64,000 bases of DNA, from the NCBI RefSeq assembly GCF_029760955.1, contig NZ_CP121682.1:2790001-2854000 (forward strand). Direction: 5' to 3'. The stretch comes from Streptomyces cathayae (lineage in GTDB: Bacteria; Actinomycetota; Actinomycetes; Streptomycetales; Streptomycetaceae). The notes below the pieces were generated by a model, which ran no database searches, was not told the DNA's origin, and was given only the letters and a program-made list of their open reading frames with translations. The first letter of the stretch is position 1. The number at the start of each line of letters is the position of its first letter. This document shows positions 54,248-62,626 of the stretch, one piece after another. The translations under genes and the position numbers were made by a program.

Positions 54248-55138
54248 TCAGGGCAGGGGCGTCCCGCCCGTCGCGTTGAGGATCTCCGCAGTGATGAAGC
54301 TCGCCTGCTCCGAGGCCAGATAGACATAGGCAGGTGCCATCTCCGCGGGCTGGGCGGGGCGGCCGAGAGGACTCTGCTTGCCGAACTCGGCGGTGTCCTC
54401 CAGCGTCGCGGGGATCAGCGGGGTCCACACGGGCCCGGGAGCCACGGCGTTCACCCGGATCCCGTCGGACACGAGCATCTGGGCCAGGCCCTGCGTGAAC
54501 GTGACGATCCCCCCCTTCGTCATCGCGTAGTCGAGGAGATGAGGGGTGGGCTTGTAGGCCTGGACGGACGTGGTGTTGATGATCGAGCCGCCCGCCGGGA
54601 TGTGCGGCAGGGAGAACTTGCAGAGCCAGAACATGCCGTGGAGGTTCGTGCGCACGACCCGGTCGAACTGCTCGGTGGAGATGCTGCCGATGCCCTTCGG
54701 CTGAGCCATCTGGTAGGCGGCGTTGTTGACGAGGACGTCGATGCGCCCGAACTCCGCCACCGCCCTCTCGACCAGCGACCGGCACTGGGACTCCTCGCGG
54801 ATGTCGCAGGCGACGGCCACGGCGCGCCGGCCCGCCTCCTCCACGAGCCGCGTCGTCTCGCGCGCCTCGTCCTCCTCCTCCGGCAGATGGGTGAACAGGA
54901 CGTCGGCGCCCTCCCGGGCGAACGCGAGGGCGACCGACCGGCCGATACCGGAGTCGCCTCCGGTGACCACGGTCCTCCGGTCCCGCAGCAGCCCGCTGCC
55001 GCGGTAGGAGTCCTCGCCGTGGTCGGGCGGCGGGTCCATCGGGCCGGTCCAGCCCGGGTGCGGCTGGTCCTGCGAGGGAAAGTCCGGCTGCGGGTGCAGG
55101 CTGGTGGGGTCCTGCGGTGCGTCGTTCCCGTTCGTCAT
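54248..55138 (-). CDS. SDR family oxidoreductase, general-stress type
   Basis: 296 residues from ATG 55138 (MTNGNDAPQDPTSLHPQ); GGAAGG about 8 bases upstream. A polar Pro/Gln/Asp-rich tail of about 45 residues precedes the Rossmann domain: TGGDSGIGRSVA cofactor loop, NNAAYQ, catalytic Ser in INTTSVQAY, Tyr and Lys in YAMTKGG. Glycine-rich loop and HPQP-type leader match the YdaD/YhdF general-stress dehydrogenases. Uses NAD(P)H; substrate unknown. Confidence 0.9.
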   Translation of the reverse strand: MTNGNDAPQDPTSLHPQPDFPSQDQPHPGWTGPMDPPPDHGEDSYRGSGLLRDRRTVVTGGDSGIGRSVALAFAREGADVLFTHLPEEEDEARETTRLVEEAGRRAVAVACDIREESQCRSLVERAVAEFGRIDVLVNNAAYQMAQPKGIGSISTEQFDRVVRTNLHGMFWLCKFSLPHIPAGGSIINTTSVQAYKPTPHLLDYAMTKGGIVTFTQGLAQMLVSDGIRVNAVAPGPVWTPLIPATLEDTAEFGKQSPLGRPAQPAEMAPAYVYLASEQASFITAEILNATGGTPLP

Positions 55139-55205
55139 CGTGTCGCCTTCCTGTGCACGTCGTCCTCCTGTTCGTGCCGCCCGCTGTCCGCACCGCACCC
55201 GGCCG

Positions 55206-56186
55206 TCACACGGGACGCTGGTTGTACGCCCGTGACGCGCGGTCGTTGAGCGCGCTGCCCCACGCGCGGACCTTGCGCGCCACCGGGTGGGACGGGGGCC
55301 CGACCTCGGCGCCCTTCCGGAGCCCTCGACGGCCGTCCCCGGCGGACGGCAGCATGCGGGTGGCCAGGGTGGCGGCCCGGGTGGTGAGCGCCGGTGCCAC
55401 ACCGTGCGCGAGGCCGGCCACACGGGCGGCGGGCGTGAGCACGATGCGCGTACGGCGCCGCTGGACGCCGCGGACGATGGCCTTCGCCGCCCGGCCGGCG
55501 TCCATGGACACCAACGGCATGCCCGCCACCGTCGAGAACCAGGCGAACTCCTTCTCCCGCTCACCCCCGAAGACGGCGTGCAGGTGTGAACCGGTGCGCA
55601 TGAGGCCCGGATGGACGGCGGTGACGGTGACCCCGTCGCGGGCGGCTTCGGCATGGAGCCCCTCCGCCAGCGTTCCCACGGCGGACTTGGCGCAGGAGTA
55701 CGGCAGCAGATGCGGGGCGGCGAGCAGCCCGCCGACCGAACCGATCAGCGCGAGCCGGCCGCCGGCCGGGCTCCTCCGCAGATACGGCAGCGCCTCCAGC
55801 GAGGTGTGCAGCGCACCGTAGAAGATCGTGTCCATCGCGGACCGGAACTCCTCGGCGCCGACGGCCTCCACGGGCGCCACCTGGATGATCCCGGCGTTGG
55901 CGATCACCAGGTCGACGCCTCCGTGTTCCCGGGCGGTGTCGCCGAGCACGTCCCGCACGGCCGTACGGTCCCGCACATCGCACACCGCGGTGCGGATGCG
56001 TGCCCCGCGGCGCCGGCGGATCAGGTCCGCCGCCCGGGTCAGCTCTTCGCCGTCCCGGGCGACTATCGTCACCGCGCAGTGCCGGGCCGCCAGCTCGTCC
56101 GCGAGGAGCAGCCCCAGCCCCCGCGAGCCGCCGGTGACCACGGCTGACAGTCCCTGGAGGGACGGGGAAGCGGTCAGAGGTGACAT
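55206..56186 (-). CDS. SDR family oxidoreductase
   Basis: 326 residues from ATG 56186; AGGAGG is best spaced for this start (GTG 56189 is the alternative). Rossmann motif VVTGGSRGLGLLLADEL, NAGII, catalytic Ser in ALIGSVGGL, Tyr and Lys in YSCAKSAVG. A basic C-terminal extension (after about 240, RRRTRIVLTPAARVAGLAHG and on) may contact membrane. On the same strand as and upstream of the other SDR gene. Confidence 0.88.
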   Translation of the reverse strand: MSPLTASPSLQGLSAVVTGGSRGLGLLLADELAARHCAVTIVARDGEELTRAADLIRRRRGARIRTAVCDVRDRTAVRDVLGDTAREHGGVDLVIANAGIIQVAPVEAVGAEEFRSAMDTIFYGALHTSLEALPYLRRSPAGGRLALIGSVGGLLAAPHLLPYSCAKSAVGTLAEGLHAEAARDGVTVTAVHPGLMRTGSHLHAVFGGEREKEFAWFSTVAGMPLVSMDAGRAAKAIVRGVQRRRTRIVLTPAARVAGLAHGVAPALTTRAATLATRMLPSAGDGRRGLRKGAEVGPPSHPVARKVRAWGSALNDRASRAYNQRPV

Positions 56187-56332
56187 CACGGCCTCCTTCT
56201 ACGGTGCGCGGCCCGCGCGGCTTCCTGTCGTCGCGGACCGGGGTGCCTCGCGGCCGAGTGCCCCTGTCGGGCGCGGTTAACGCCTGCGGCACGGTGCGCT
56301 GCGGCGGCACGGTGTGGCATGCCGCTGGTTGC

Positions 56333-56338
56333 GGGTAC
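56333..56338 (+). promoter_or_regulatory. SigB-like -10 element
   Basis: GGGTAC lies about 83 bases before the small basic protein gene and matches the -10 of Streptomyces SigB-family promoters. The best -35-like partner (GTGT) is 17 bases away, slightly outside the usual 14-16, so this is a candidate only. Confidence 0.3.
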
Positions 56339-56420
56339 CCGCAGAGCACCGGTGCCCGTGTGACATCCGTGTGGGACATGCGCGATGCACGAGACAGACA
56401 CGAGACAGAGGAGACGCGTC

Positions 56421-56747
56421 ATGCCGTCCGGATCGAACGCCAAGCGAGAGCGGCAGTACGAGCACATCAAGGAGAGCGCCGAGGAGCGCGGCAGGTCCGA
56501 GGAGCGCGCGAAGGAGATCGCCGCGCGCACGGTGAACAAGGAGCGTGCACGCTCGGGTGAGGCCAGGACCTCGAGCAGGACCTCCACCCAGGACCCGAAG
56601 TCCGCCTCGCAGCGGGGCGGAGAGCGTTCCCACAGGGGTGCCCAGGGCCCCACGAAGGACCAGCTCTACGAAGAGGCGAAGAAGAAGAACATCGAAGGCC
56701 GTTCGTCCATGAACAAGCAACAACTGCGCAAGGCCGTCGGGCGCTGA
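56421..56747 (+). CDS. Basic plasmid-stabilisation/Rho_N-like small protein
   Basis: 108 residues from ATG 56421 (MPSGSNAKRERQYEHIKES); GAGGAGA about 7 bases upstream. The N-terminal half is a highly charged helix (RQYEHIKESAEERGRSEERA, KEIAARTVNKERARSG). A Ser/Thr/Gln-rich linker follows, then a Rho_N/SAP-like C-terminus (TKDQLYEEAKKKNIEGRSSM, NKQQLRKAVGR) that may bind nucleic acid. Often labelled plasmid stabilisation protein in actinobacteria, with no shown role. Next to two stress-type dehydrogenases. Confidence 0.8.
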   Translation: MPSGSNAKRERQYEHIKESAEERGRSEERAKEIAARTVNKERARSGEARTSSRTSTQDPKSASQRGGERSHRGAQGPTKDQLYEEAKKKNIEGRSSMNKQQLRKAVGR

Positions 56748-56828
56748 CCCTCCTGGCCCTCCTGGCCCTCCTGCCCGTCCTGGCCGTCCCGCCCGACAGG
56801 CCTCCCTGCCGACGCCGCGCGCCCGCCG

Positions 56829-58085
56829 CTACCGCTCCGGTGCGGGCGCGCGGCGACGGCGTTCGGCCGCGTTCGCCAGTTCGCACAGGAGCTGGTGCGT
56901 CTCGACGACGAGTTCGCCGCCCGTGGCGACCGCCGCCCCTTCCTCCCGCCGGATGTCCGTGGTCAGCGCGTCGTGGGCGGCCAGCGCTTCCCTCAGGGCG
57001 GTGTCCCGCCGGTCCGGCTGCGATGCAAAGGAGGGCCGTCCGGCCTTCTCCAGCATCTCCGCGTCCACGCGGCACACGGTCGCCGCCCGCCCCAGCACTT
57101 CGGCACAGCGGGCCAGGTACGCGGAGGAGGGGGCCACCAGGCGCGGCTCGTCGCCGGCCGCGCCCTCAAGGGTGCGGGTGATGGCGACGAGATGACCGCT
57201 GATCCGCTCCCAGGCCGTGTCCGCTTCGGCCGGGGGCAGCGCGGGACCGTTGCGGCGCATCCGCCACCCGGGGTTGAACCGGTAGCTCTCCGAGGTCCAC
57301 CGCCTGGCGTCGGCCAGGGCCCGCACCGTCCCGCCCAGCCGCCAGGCGCGGTCGTGCCACTCCGCGGCGTCCGACAGCCCGTCCTCCGCACGGAGCCCCT
57401 CGGCCACCGAGGCCAGGAGCTCCCCACTGTGGTGGACCAGCGCGTGGAGGTTCTCCCGCACACTGCGCAGGTGCACCGGCGGCAGCACGAACGCGTTGAC
57501 CGCGACACCGACCACGGCACCGATCAGCGTCTCGAGCAGCCGGTGGCCGACGGCTCCCGCCGTGGACGCGCCGTAGGTGATGACGAACAGGGCCGTGGTG
57601 GCGCCGTAGATGCCCTGGTCGCCCAGTCGGCGATAGGTGCCGATCAGCACCAGGGGCGGCAGGGTGAGGGCCATCGCGCCCAGGGTGGAGTTCCCGGTGA
57701 CGGCCAGCGCCGCCGAGGCCCACAGCGTGCCCACCACGATGACGGCGAACTGCTGCACCCCCGAGTGCACCGACCGGTAGACGGTGCTCGCCACCAGCAC
57801 GAGGGCGGTCCAGGGTGCCAGCAGGGCCATCGGCGCTTCGAGCCACCACCCGGTCAGCGCCCAGGCGGCGATCGCCGCGCCGGCGGCCTTGAGCGACTGC
57901 ACCATGGTGTCCCGTTCGGCACCCGGGTGCCTCAGCGCGGAGCGGGCGCTACGGCCCACCGCGGCAAGCTCCCACCCCAGCAGGCGGGCCACCCTTCGAA
58001 GCCACACTGCCAACCGGTCTTCCTCCTGTTCCGCGTCCGGCCTCTCCCGGCCGCCCGCCTGGTGCGGCCTGCGCGTCGGCGACAC
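56829..58085 (-). CDS. FUSC family membrane transporter-like protein
   Basis: About 418 residues. GTG 58085 (VSPTRRPHQAGGRERPD) has a GGGGAG site; ATG 58106 is the alternative. After a polar tail, one half of an aromatic-acid-exporter-like core: six helices (AAGAAIAAWALTGWW, LLAPWTALVLVASTVYRSVH, QFAVIVVGTLWASAALAVTG, LGAMALTLPPLVLIG, TALFVITYGAS, LLETLIGAVVGVAVNAFV). The remaining 200 residues are helical and cytoplasmic. Matches the FUSC-like architecture, possibly exporting aromatic acids. Divergent from the isochorismatase operon. Confidence 0.82.
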   Translation of the reverse strand: MSPTRRPHQAGGRERPDAEQEEDRLAVWLRRVARLLGWELAAVGRSARSALRHPGAERDTMVQSLKAAGAAIAAWALTGWWLEAPMALLAPWTALVLVASTVYRSVHSGVQQFAVIVVGTLWASAALAVTGNSTLGAMALTLPPLVLIGTYRRLGDQGIYGATTALFVITYGASTAGAVGHRLLETLIGAVVGVAVNAFVLPPVHLRSVRENLHALVHHSGELLASVAEGLRAEDGLSDAAEWHDRAWRLGGTVRALADARRWTSESYRFNPGWRMRRNGPALPPAEADTAWERISGHLVAITRTLEGAAGDEPRLVAPSSAYLARCAEVLGRAATVCRVDAEMLEKAGRPSFASQPDRRDTALREALAAHDALTTDIRREEGAAVATGGELVVETHQLLCELANAAERRRRAPAPER

Positions 58086-58161
58086 CCCCCGCTCCCCCCT
58101 TCGCATCGGCGCGAGTACCCCGGCGCAGCCCGGGACACGCGCACCCGGCCGGCCGGGACGG

Positions 58162-58178
58162 TATAAAGAATTCCTATA
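58162..58178. promoter_or_regulatory. LysR-type box upstream of isochorismatase operon
   Basis: TATA-N9-TATA (58162-58165 and 58175-58178) contains a T-N11-A core, ATA-N9-TAT, the classic LysR binding site. It lies about 100 bases before the isochorismatase gene and between it and the divergent FUSC gene. A LysR gene follows the operon. Confidence 0.5.
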
Positions 58179-58274
58179 TCCGAGGAAACACTCTTCGCGG
58201 CTAGGCTCGTGCCTCAATCATCCGGGCCGGAATCCAGGCCTTTCTCATTTCGCCGCGCAAGAGGAGTCCATCCG

Positions 58275-58910
58275 TTGAACGCGATGTGGCGCGTACAGCC
58301 GAAGAATACGGCACTGCTCGTGATCGACATGCAGAACGATTTCGTTCTGGAGGGGTATCCGATGGAGGTGCCGATGGCACGCCGGCGGATACCGGAGATG
58401 CAGAAGGTTATTACCGGGTGCCGAGAGGCCGGTATTCCGGTGATCTACACCCAGCACATTCTGCTCGACACGTTCGACGTGTCGCCGCTGGAATCCACCT
58501 ACAACCCGGCGCTGCTGACCGCGGGCATGCGCGGCGGCACGTTCGGCGCGCAGGTCGTCGACGCCCTCGCACCGGAGCCCGAGGACGTCGTCGTCCAGAA
58601 GCACCGCTACGACGCCTTCCACAACACGCGGCTGGAGAGCGTACTGGCCGGCATCTCGGGCCTGCGCCAGGTCGACACGGTGATCATCATCGGCACCCTC
58701 ACCGAGGTCTGCTGCGACTCCACCGCGCGCGGCGCGTACATGCGCGACTTCAAGGTGGCTTTCGTCTCCGACGCCACCGGAGCGCGCAGCGACGCGGCAC
58801 AGAAGGCGACGGAGGAAACCATGGGAACGTTCTTCGGCCGGGTCCTCAAGAGCGGAGAACTGGTCGCGGAAATCCGTGAAAGCGAAAGCAGAGAAGGAAG
58901 AGCGGCATGA
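58275..58910 (+). CDS. Isochorismatase/cysteine hydrolase family protein
   Basis: 211 residues if TTG 58275 is used: GAGGAG lies 8 bases upstream, whereas ATG 58284 would be 17 bases away. The triad fits the isochorismatase-like family: Asp18 in VIDMQNDF, Lys in VVQKHRYDAF and Cys in GTLTEVCCDSTARGA. Such enzymes hydrolyse isochorismate, carbamoylsarcosine, nicotinamide or related amides. The stop overlaps the following transporter ATG by 4 bases, so substrate import and hydrolysis are probably linked. Exact substrate unknown. Confidence 0.88.
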   Translation: MNAMWRVQPKNTALLVIDMQNDFVLEGYPMEVPMARRRIPEMQKVITGCREAGIPVIYTQHILLDTFDVSPLESTYNPALLTAGMRGGTFGAQVVDALAPEPEDVVVQKHRYDAFHNTRLESVLAGISGLRQVDTVIIIGTLTEVCCDSTARGAYMRDFKVAFVSDATGARSDAAQKATEETMGTFFGRVLKSGELVAEIRESESREGRAA

Positions 58911-60178
58911 CGACAAAAGAGTACGACGTCCGCTATGAGCGCTCGGCTGTTCTGCTGCTGTCCCTGGGATTCGGTCTCGTCGGCCTGGACCGCTGGATCA
59001 TCAGCCCGCTCTTCCCCTCGATGATGAAGGAACTCGGGCTCGACTACCAGGACCTGGGCAACATCATCGGCGTCCTCGGTCTGGCCTGGGGTTGTTCCTC
59101 TCTCCTCATGGGCGGTCTCTCCGACCGGCTGGGACGGCGCAGGGTCCTGGTCGGTTCGATCGTGTTCTTCTCGGTCTGCTCGCTGCTGACCGGCATGGTC
59201 GGCGGGCTCGTCAGCCTGCTCCTGGTGCGGGTCGTCATGGGCATCACCGAGGGGGCGTTCTCCCCGACCGCGGTGACCGCCACGGCGGAGGCTTCGCGGC
59301 CCGGGCGTCGAGGGTTGAACATGGGCATCCAGCAGAGCACCTTCGCTCTGTTCGGGGTCGGCCTGGGGCCCATCATCGCCACCCAGTTGCTGAGGATCCT
59401 GCCGAGCTGGCACTGGGTCTTCGCCATCATGCTGCTGCCCGGCCTGGTGCTGGCCTACTTCGTCTTCCGGACCATCCGCGAGCCGCACCAGTTGCCGGCC
59501 TTCGAGTCCGCCGTCGCCCCCGTCTCTCCCCAGGAACGGACCCGCTGGCTGGACGTCTTCCGCTACCGGAACATCCGGCTGGCCATCCTGGCGCTGTGCG
59601 GCGCGATGACCTGCATCTTCGTGCTGAGCGCGATGGTGCCGAGCTACCTGGTCGACCACCAGGGCATCGGAACCACCCAGATGGGCGTCATCGCCTCCGG
59701 CATCGGTTTCGGCGCCTTCGCGGGGCAGCTGGTCATCCCCGGGCTGTCCGACCGGTTCGGCCGCAAGCCCGTGGTCGTCGTCTCCCTGCTGATGGCGATG
59801 GCCATGCTGGTCGGCTTCATCCTGCAGGGGCCGGTGGTGCCGCTGCTGTTCCTGCTGCTGTTCTTCGTCGCCTTCGGCGCCAACGGCTGCCTGGCCCTGC
59901 TCGCCGGAACCGTGACCGTGGAGTCCGTCCCGGCCGGCCTGATGGGCGCCGCCGCGGGCACCGTCATGGGCGTCGCGGAGATCTTCGGCGGCGGGGTGGC
60001 CCCGTCCGTCGCCGGGTACCTGGCCCAGAACCACGGCATCCACACCGTCCTCTACCTGGCGCTGGGCGGACTGCTGCTCTGTGTGGTCGCCGCGTCCTTC
60101 CTCCAGGAGACGGCGCCGAAGAAGGCCGGCCGCACCGGCGGCACGGACCCGGCTGCCACGGCCCCCGCGGGCGCCTAG
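58907..60178 (+). CDS. MFS transporter
   Basis: 423 residues with 12 predicted helices. The conserved loop-2 motif is GGLSDRLGRRRVLVGS and its second-half copy GLSDRFGRKPVVVVS. The start DRWIISPLFPSMMKELGL resembles the aromatic-acid/organic-acid MFS group. It overlaps the isochorismatase gene by 4 bases (ATGA). It is probably an importer for the hydrolase substrate; export cannot be excluded. Convergent with a LysR gene. Confidence 0.9.
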   Translation: MTTKEYDVRYERSAVLLLSLGFGLVGLDRWIISPLFPSMMKELGLDYQDLGNIIGVLGLAWGCSSLLMGGLSDRLGRRRVLVGSIVFFSVCSLLTGMVGGLVSLLLVRVVMGITEGAFSPTAVTATAEASRPGRRGLNMGIQQSTFALFGVGLGPIIATQLLRILPSWHWVFAIMLLPGLVLAYFVFRTIREPHQLPAFESAVAPVSPQERTRWLDVFRYRNIRLAILALCGAMTCIFVLSAMVPSYLVDHQGIGTTQMGVIASGIGFGAFAGQLVIPGLSDRFGRKPVVVVSLLMAMAMLVGFILQGPVVPLLFLLLFFVAFGANGCLALLAGTVTVESVPAGLMGAAAGTVMGVAEIFGGGVAPSVAGYLAQNHGIHTVLYLALGGLLLCVVAASFLQETAPKKAGRTGGTDPAATAPAGA

Positions 60179-60212
60179 GGCCTGTCCACCGCCCAGGCCC
60201 CTGCCACCCGGA

Positions 60213-60247
60213 CCGGGTGACCCGCGTGTGAGCGCCCGGTCACCCGG
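60213..60247. terminator. Hairpin between MFS and LysR genes
   Basis: CCGGGTGACC (60213-60222) pairs perfectly with GGTCACCCGG (60238-60247) across 15 bases. It includes the LysR stop codon and serves both convergent genes. Confidence 0.6.
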
Positions 60248-61193
60248 CTCCGGGCGCCTCGGCGTCCGCTTCGGCCAGGAACCCCGCGATCGACCGTGCG
60301 AACGCCTCGGTCACCCCGTGGTCCCGTCCCGCGTCGCTGATGCCCACGGTGACGTTGATCTCCGGCAGCAGTCCGGGCAGCGGGGTCGCGGGGAGGTCCG
60401 CGGCGCACCGTTTCCCGTCGGTGAGGACCACTCCGGCCGGGACGACCGTGATGCACTCGCCCAGCCGGATGAGCGCGTGCATGGTCCGGTAGTCGTCCAC
60501 CACGTGGAACCGGGAGATCTCGTACGTCTCGATCAGCGTGGTGGTGATCCGCGCGTGGTGGGTCAGCACGGGGTTGTCGAACAGGACGAACCGGTAACGG
60601 GAGAGGAGGTCCTTCAGGGCCAGGGCGCTGATCTCCTCCAGGACGGTCCCCGGCGGATGGACCAGCGCCATGTCCTCGGCGCCGATGACCTCGGTGCCGA
60701 ACGGGTGGTCGGGCTCCGTGGAGTAGAAGAGCCCGGCGTCGAGCTGGTTGAGTTCCAGCAGGTCGATGAGGGTGGTGGCGGGCCGGCTGGTGACCCGGAA
60801 CTCGTCGGCTCCGTAGTCACCGAGCGCGCTGCTCACCACGGCCCGTACGGAGCGTTCGGACAGCCAGTCGTCCACGCCGAACATGACCCGGTGCGGATGG
60901 CCGGCCACTTCGGCGAAGCTCCGCGGCTTGGCCGGGTCCTTGTCGCCGAGGACCGCCGAGGCGTTCGACAGGTCCCGGATGAGCTGGGCGGCGTAGGGCA
61001 GGAAGTAGGACCCCTGGGGGGTGAGCACCACGCCGGTCCAGCCGCGTTCGAACAGCGCGAAACCGAGGCTCTCCTCCAGCCTGCGCAGCCGCTGGCTCAT
61101 GGTCGGCTGGGCGACGTAGAGGGCGGCGGCGGCCTTGGAGATGCTCCGGTGCCTGGCCACCGCGAGGAAGGAGCGAAGGGCCTCGAGGTCCAC
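60240..61193 (-). CDS. LysR-family transcriptional regulator
   Basis: 317 residues from GTG 61193. N-terminal HTH (1-60): LEALRSFLAVARHRSISKAA, AALYVAQPTMSQRLRRLEES, LGFALFERGWTGVVLTPQG. The effector-binding domain (about 90-300) follows. It is convergent with the isochorismatase-MFS operon, whose upstream region holds a T-N11-A box, so it probably activates that operon in response to its substrate. Binding was not shown. Confidence 0.9.
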   Translation of the reverse strand: MDLEALRSFLAVARHRSISKAAAALYVAQPTMSQRLRRLEESLGFALFERGWTGVVLTPQGSYFLPYAAQLIRDLSNASAVLGDKDPAKPRSFAEVAGHPHRVMFGVDDWLSERSVRAVVSSALGDYGADEFRVTSRPATTLIDLLELNQLDAGLFYSTEPDHPFGTEVIGAEDMALVHPPGTVLEEISALALKDLLSRYRFVLFDNPVLTHHARITTTLIETYEISRFHVVDDYRTMHALIRLGECITVVPAGVVLTDGKRCAADLPATPLPGLLPEINVTVGISDAGRDHGVTEAFARSIAGFLAEADAEAPGAG

Positions 61194-61306
61194 GAATGCC
61201 CCCTCTCGGTCACGAGCAAACTGGATGAGACGGACCCTACTTCTTCCCGGAGCCCTTGTGACCTGCTACGGACCACGCAACCGCGGGCCGCTCGCCGCCC
61301 CGTTCC

Positions 61307-62530
61307 TCACCCCCACGCACGCCTCGCCCGGTGGGACAGCACCGCGACCGGCCCTGCCTGCAACAGCAGCACCACGGCCGTGCCCAGGGCCAAGGGGGAC
61401 GCCGGCAGGTCGCCCGCGGCCCCGATCGCCCCGGCCGCCAGAGCGACACCCGCCCCGGTCACCACCAGCGGAAGAACGAACCAGCACCACAGAGCGCTGC
61501 CGTAACGCTGCGGACGGAGCAGGTGGGCGAGGCCCGCAAGCACCCCCAGGGCCGCCAGGTAACCCAGGTAGACGCTGGTGGCGGCGATCAGCTGAGGCTG
61601 GTACAGCGGTTCGTTCTGCGTCACCTGCCGCACGTCTCCTCGGGCGACGGCCACCACCTCGCCGCGCCAGACGGTTCCGATGACCCGGTCCCCCCGCTCC
61701 AGCCGGTGGAAGAGCGGCTTCTCGCCTCGCATCCGGACCGTTCCGTCCCAGCCGCCGGAGCCGGCCAAGGTCAGCTCGTGATCGTCCGAACCCTTCGCGT
61801 GCCTCACCGTCACCACGTCCTCCACCTGGAAGTCCACCGCGCGCAGGCACTCCTCCCCCTTCTCGTACGGCGCGGCCGACGAGCAGGGAACAGCGGCCCG
61901 GTAGGCCCGGTGGCGGGCGACATCCTCCGGAATGCCGGTGAACAGGTCGTGGCCGAGAAGCCCCAGGAAGAGCGCGACGATCAGGAGGACCGCGCCCCCC
62001 GCCTGCTTCCCCACCGTGTGCCAGGGCAGCATCGGCCCCATCCCGACCGACCCTCGCCCCCTCTCCCGCCGCACCAGGCGGGCACCCCCGCCCACCAGGC
62101 CCACCAGCACCGGCAGCAGACCGAGCAGGAGCAACGCGTCGGAGAGGGCCATCCGGTCGTTCCACGTCTCCACCGAGGTGAGATCCCCGCGGTTCGGGCC
62201 CTCCGCCTCGATCCAGCCCGTGCTCCATCCCTCAGGGCCGTCCCCTCGGGCCGGAGGGCCGAGCAGCGACGGATCGCGTCCGGGGTCGCAGAGGTACTCC
62301 CCCTCCCGCGGGCCGGCCCAGGGATCGTCCCACGCGACCACGCACCAACCGTCGGACTGCTCCTCCAGCACCACCAGCTCGACCAGCTCGATCTCGGTCG
62401 CCGTCTCGGACACGTAGCCCCCGGCCCCCACCAGCAGCAGCCCCAGAAGCAACACCCACCGGAACACCGGGCCCGCCCCCGCCGTCCTCACCGACCCACC
62501 CCCGGCACCCCGCACCCTTCGGACGGGCAC
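61307..62530 (-). CDS. Membrane protein with internal soluble domain
   Basis: About 407 residues from GTG 62530 (VPVRRVRGAGGG), with GAGGGGA upstream. Membrane segments: about 23-42 (FRWVLLLGLLLVGAGGYV), 130-150 (ALSDALLLLGLLPVLVGLVG), 178-197 (GAVLLIVALFLGLLGHDLF) and three near the C-terminus. The soluble part has paired Cys (VPCSSAAPYEKGEECLRAVD) and GTVRMRGEKPLFHRLERGDR. Layout and the ECLRAxDF-xVEDV stretch recall the protein at 12548-13810. Function unknown. Confidence 0.75.
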   Translation of the reverse strand: MPVRRVRGAGGGSVRTAGAGPVFRWVLLLGLLLVGAGGYVSETATEIELVELVVLEEQSDGWCVVAWDDPWAGPREGEYLCDPGRDPSLLGPPARGDGPEGWSTGWIEAEGPNRGDLTSVETWNDRMALSDALLLLGLLPVLVGLVGGGARLVRRERGRGSVGMGPMLPWHTVGKQAGGAVLLIVALFLGLLGHDLFTGIPEDVARHRAYRAAVPCSSAAPYEKGEECLRAVDFQVEDVVTVRHAKGSDDHELTLAGSGGWDGTVRMRGEKPLFHRLERGDRVIGTVWRGEVVAVARGDVRQVTQNEPLYQPQLIAATSVYLGYLAALGVLAGLAHLLRPQRYGSALWCWFVLPLVVTGAGVALAAGAIGAAGDLPASPLALGTAVVLLLQAGPVAVLSHRARRAWG

Positions 62531-62626
62531 AGTGTCCCCTCGGACGATGGACTTGATCAACGACGGTCTCAGGCAGTGGACGGCCCGTCGGCGGCCGGGC
62601 CGGTGATCCGCCGCTCGCCCCGTCCC

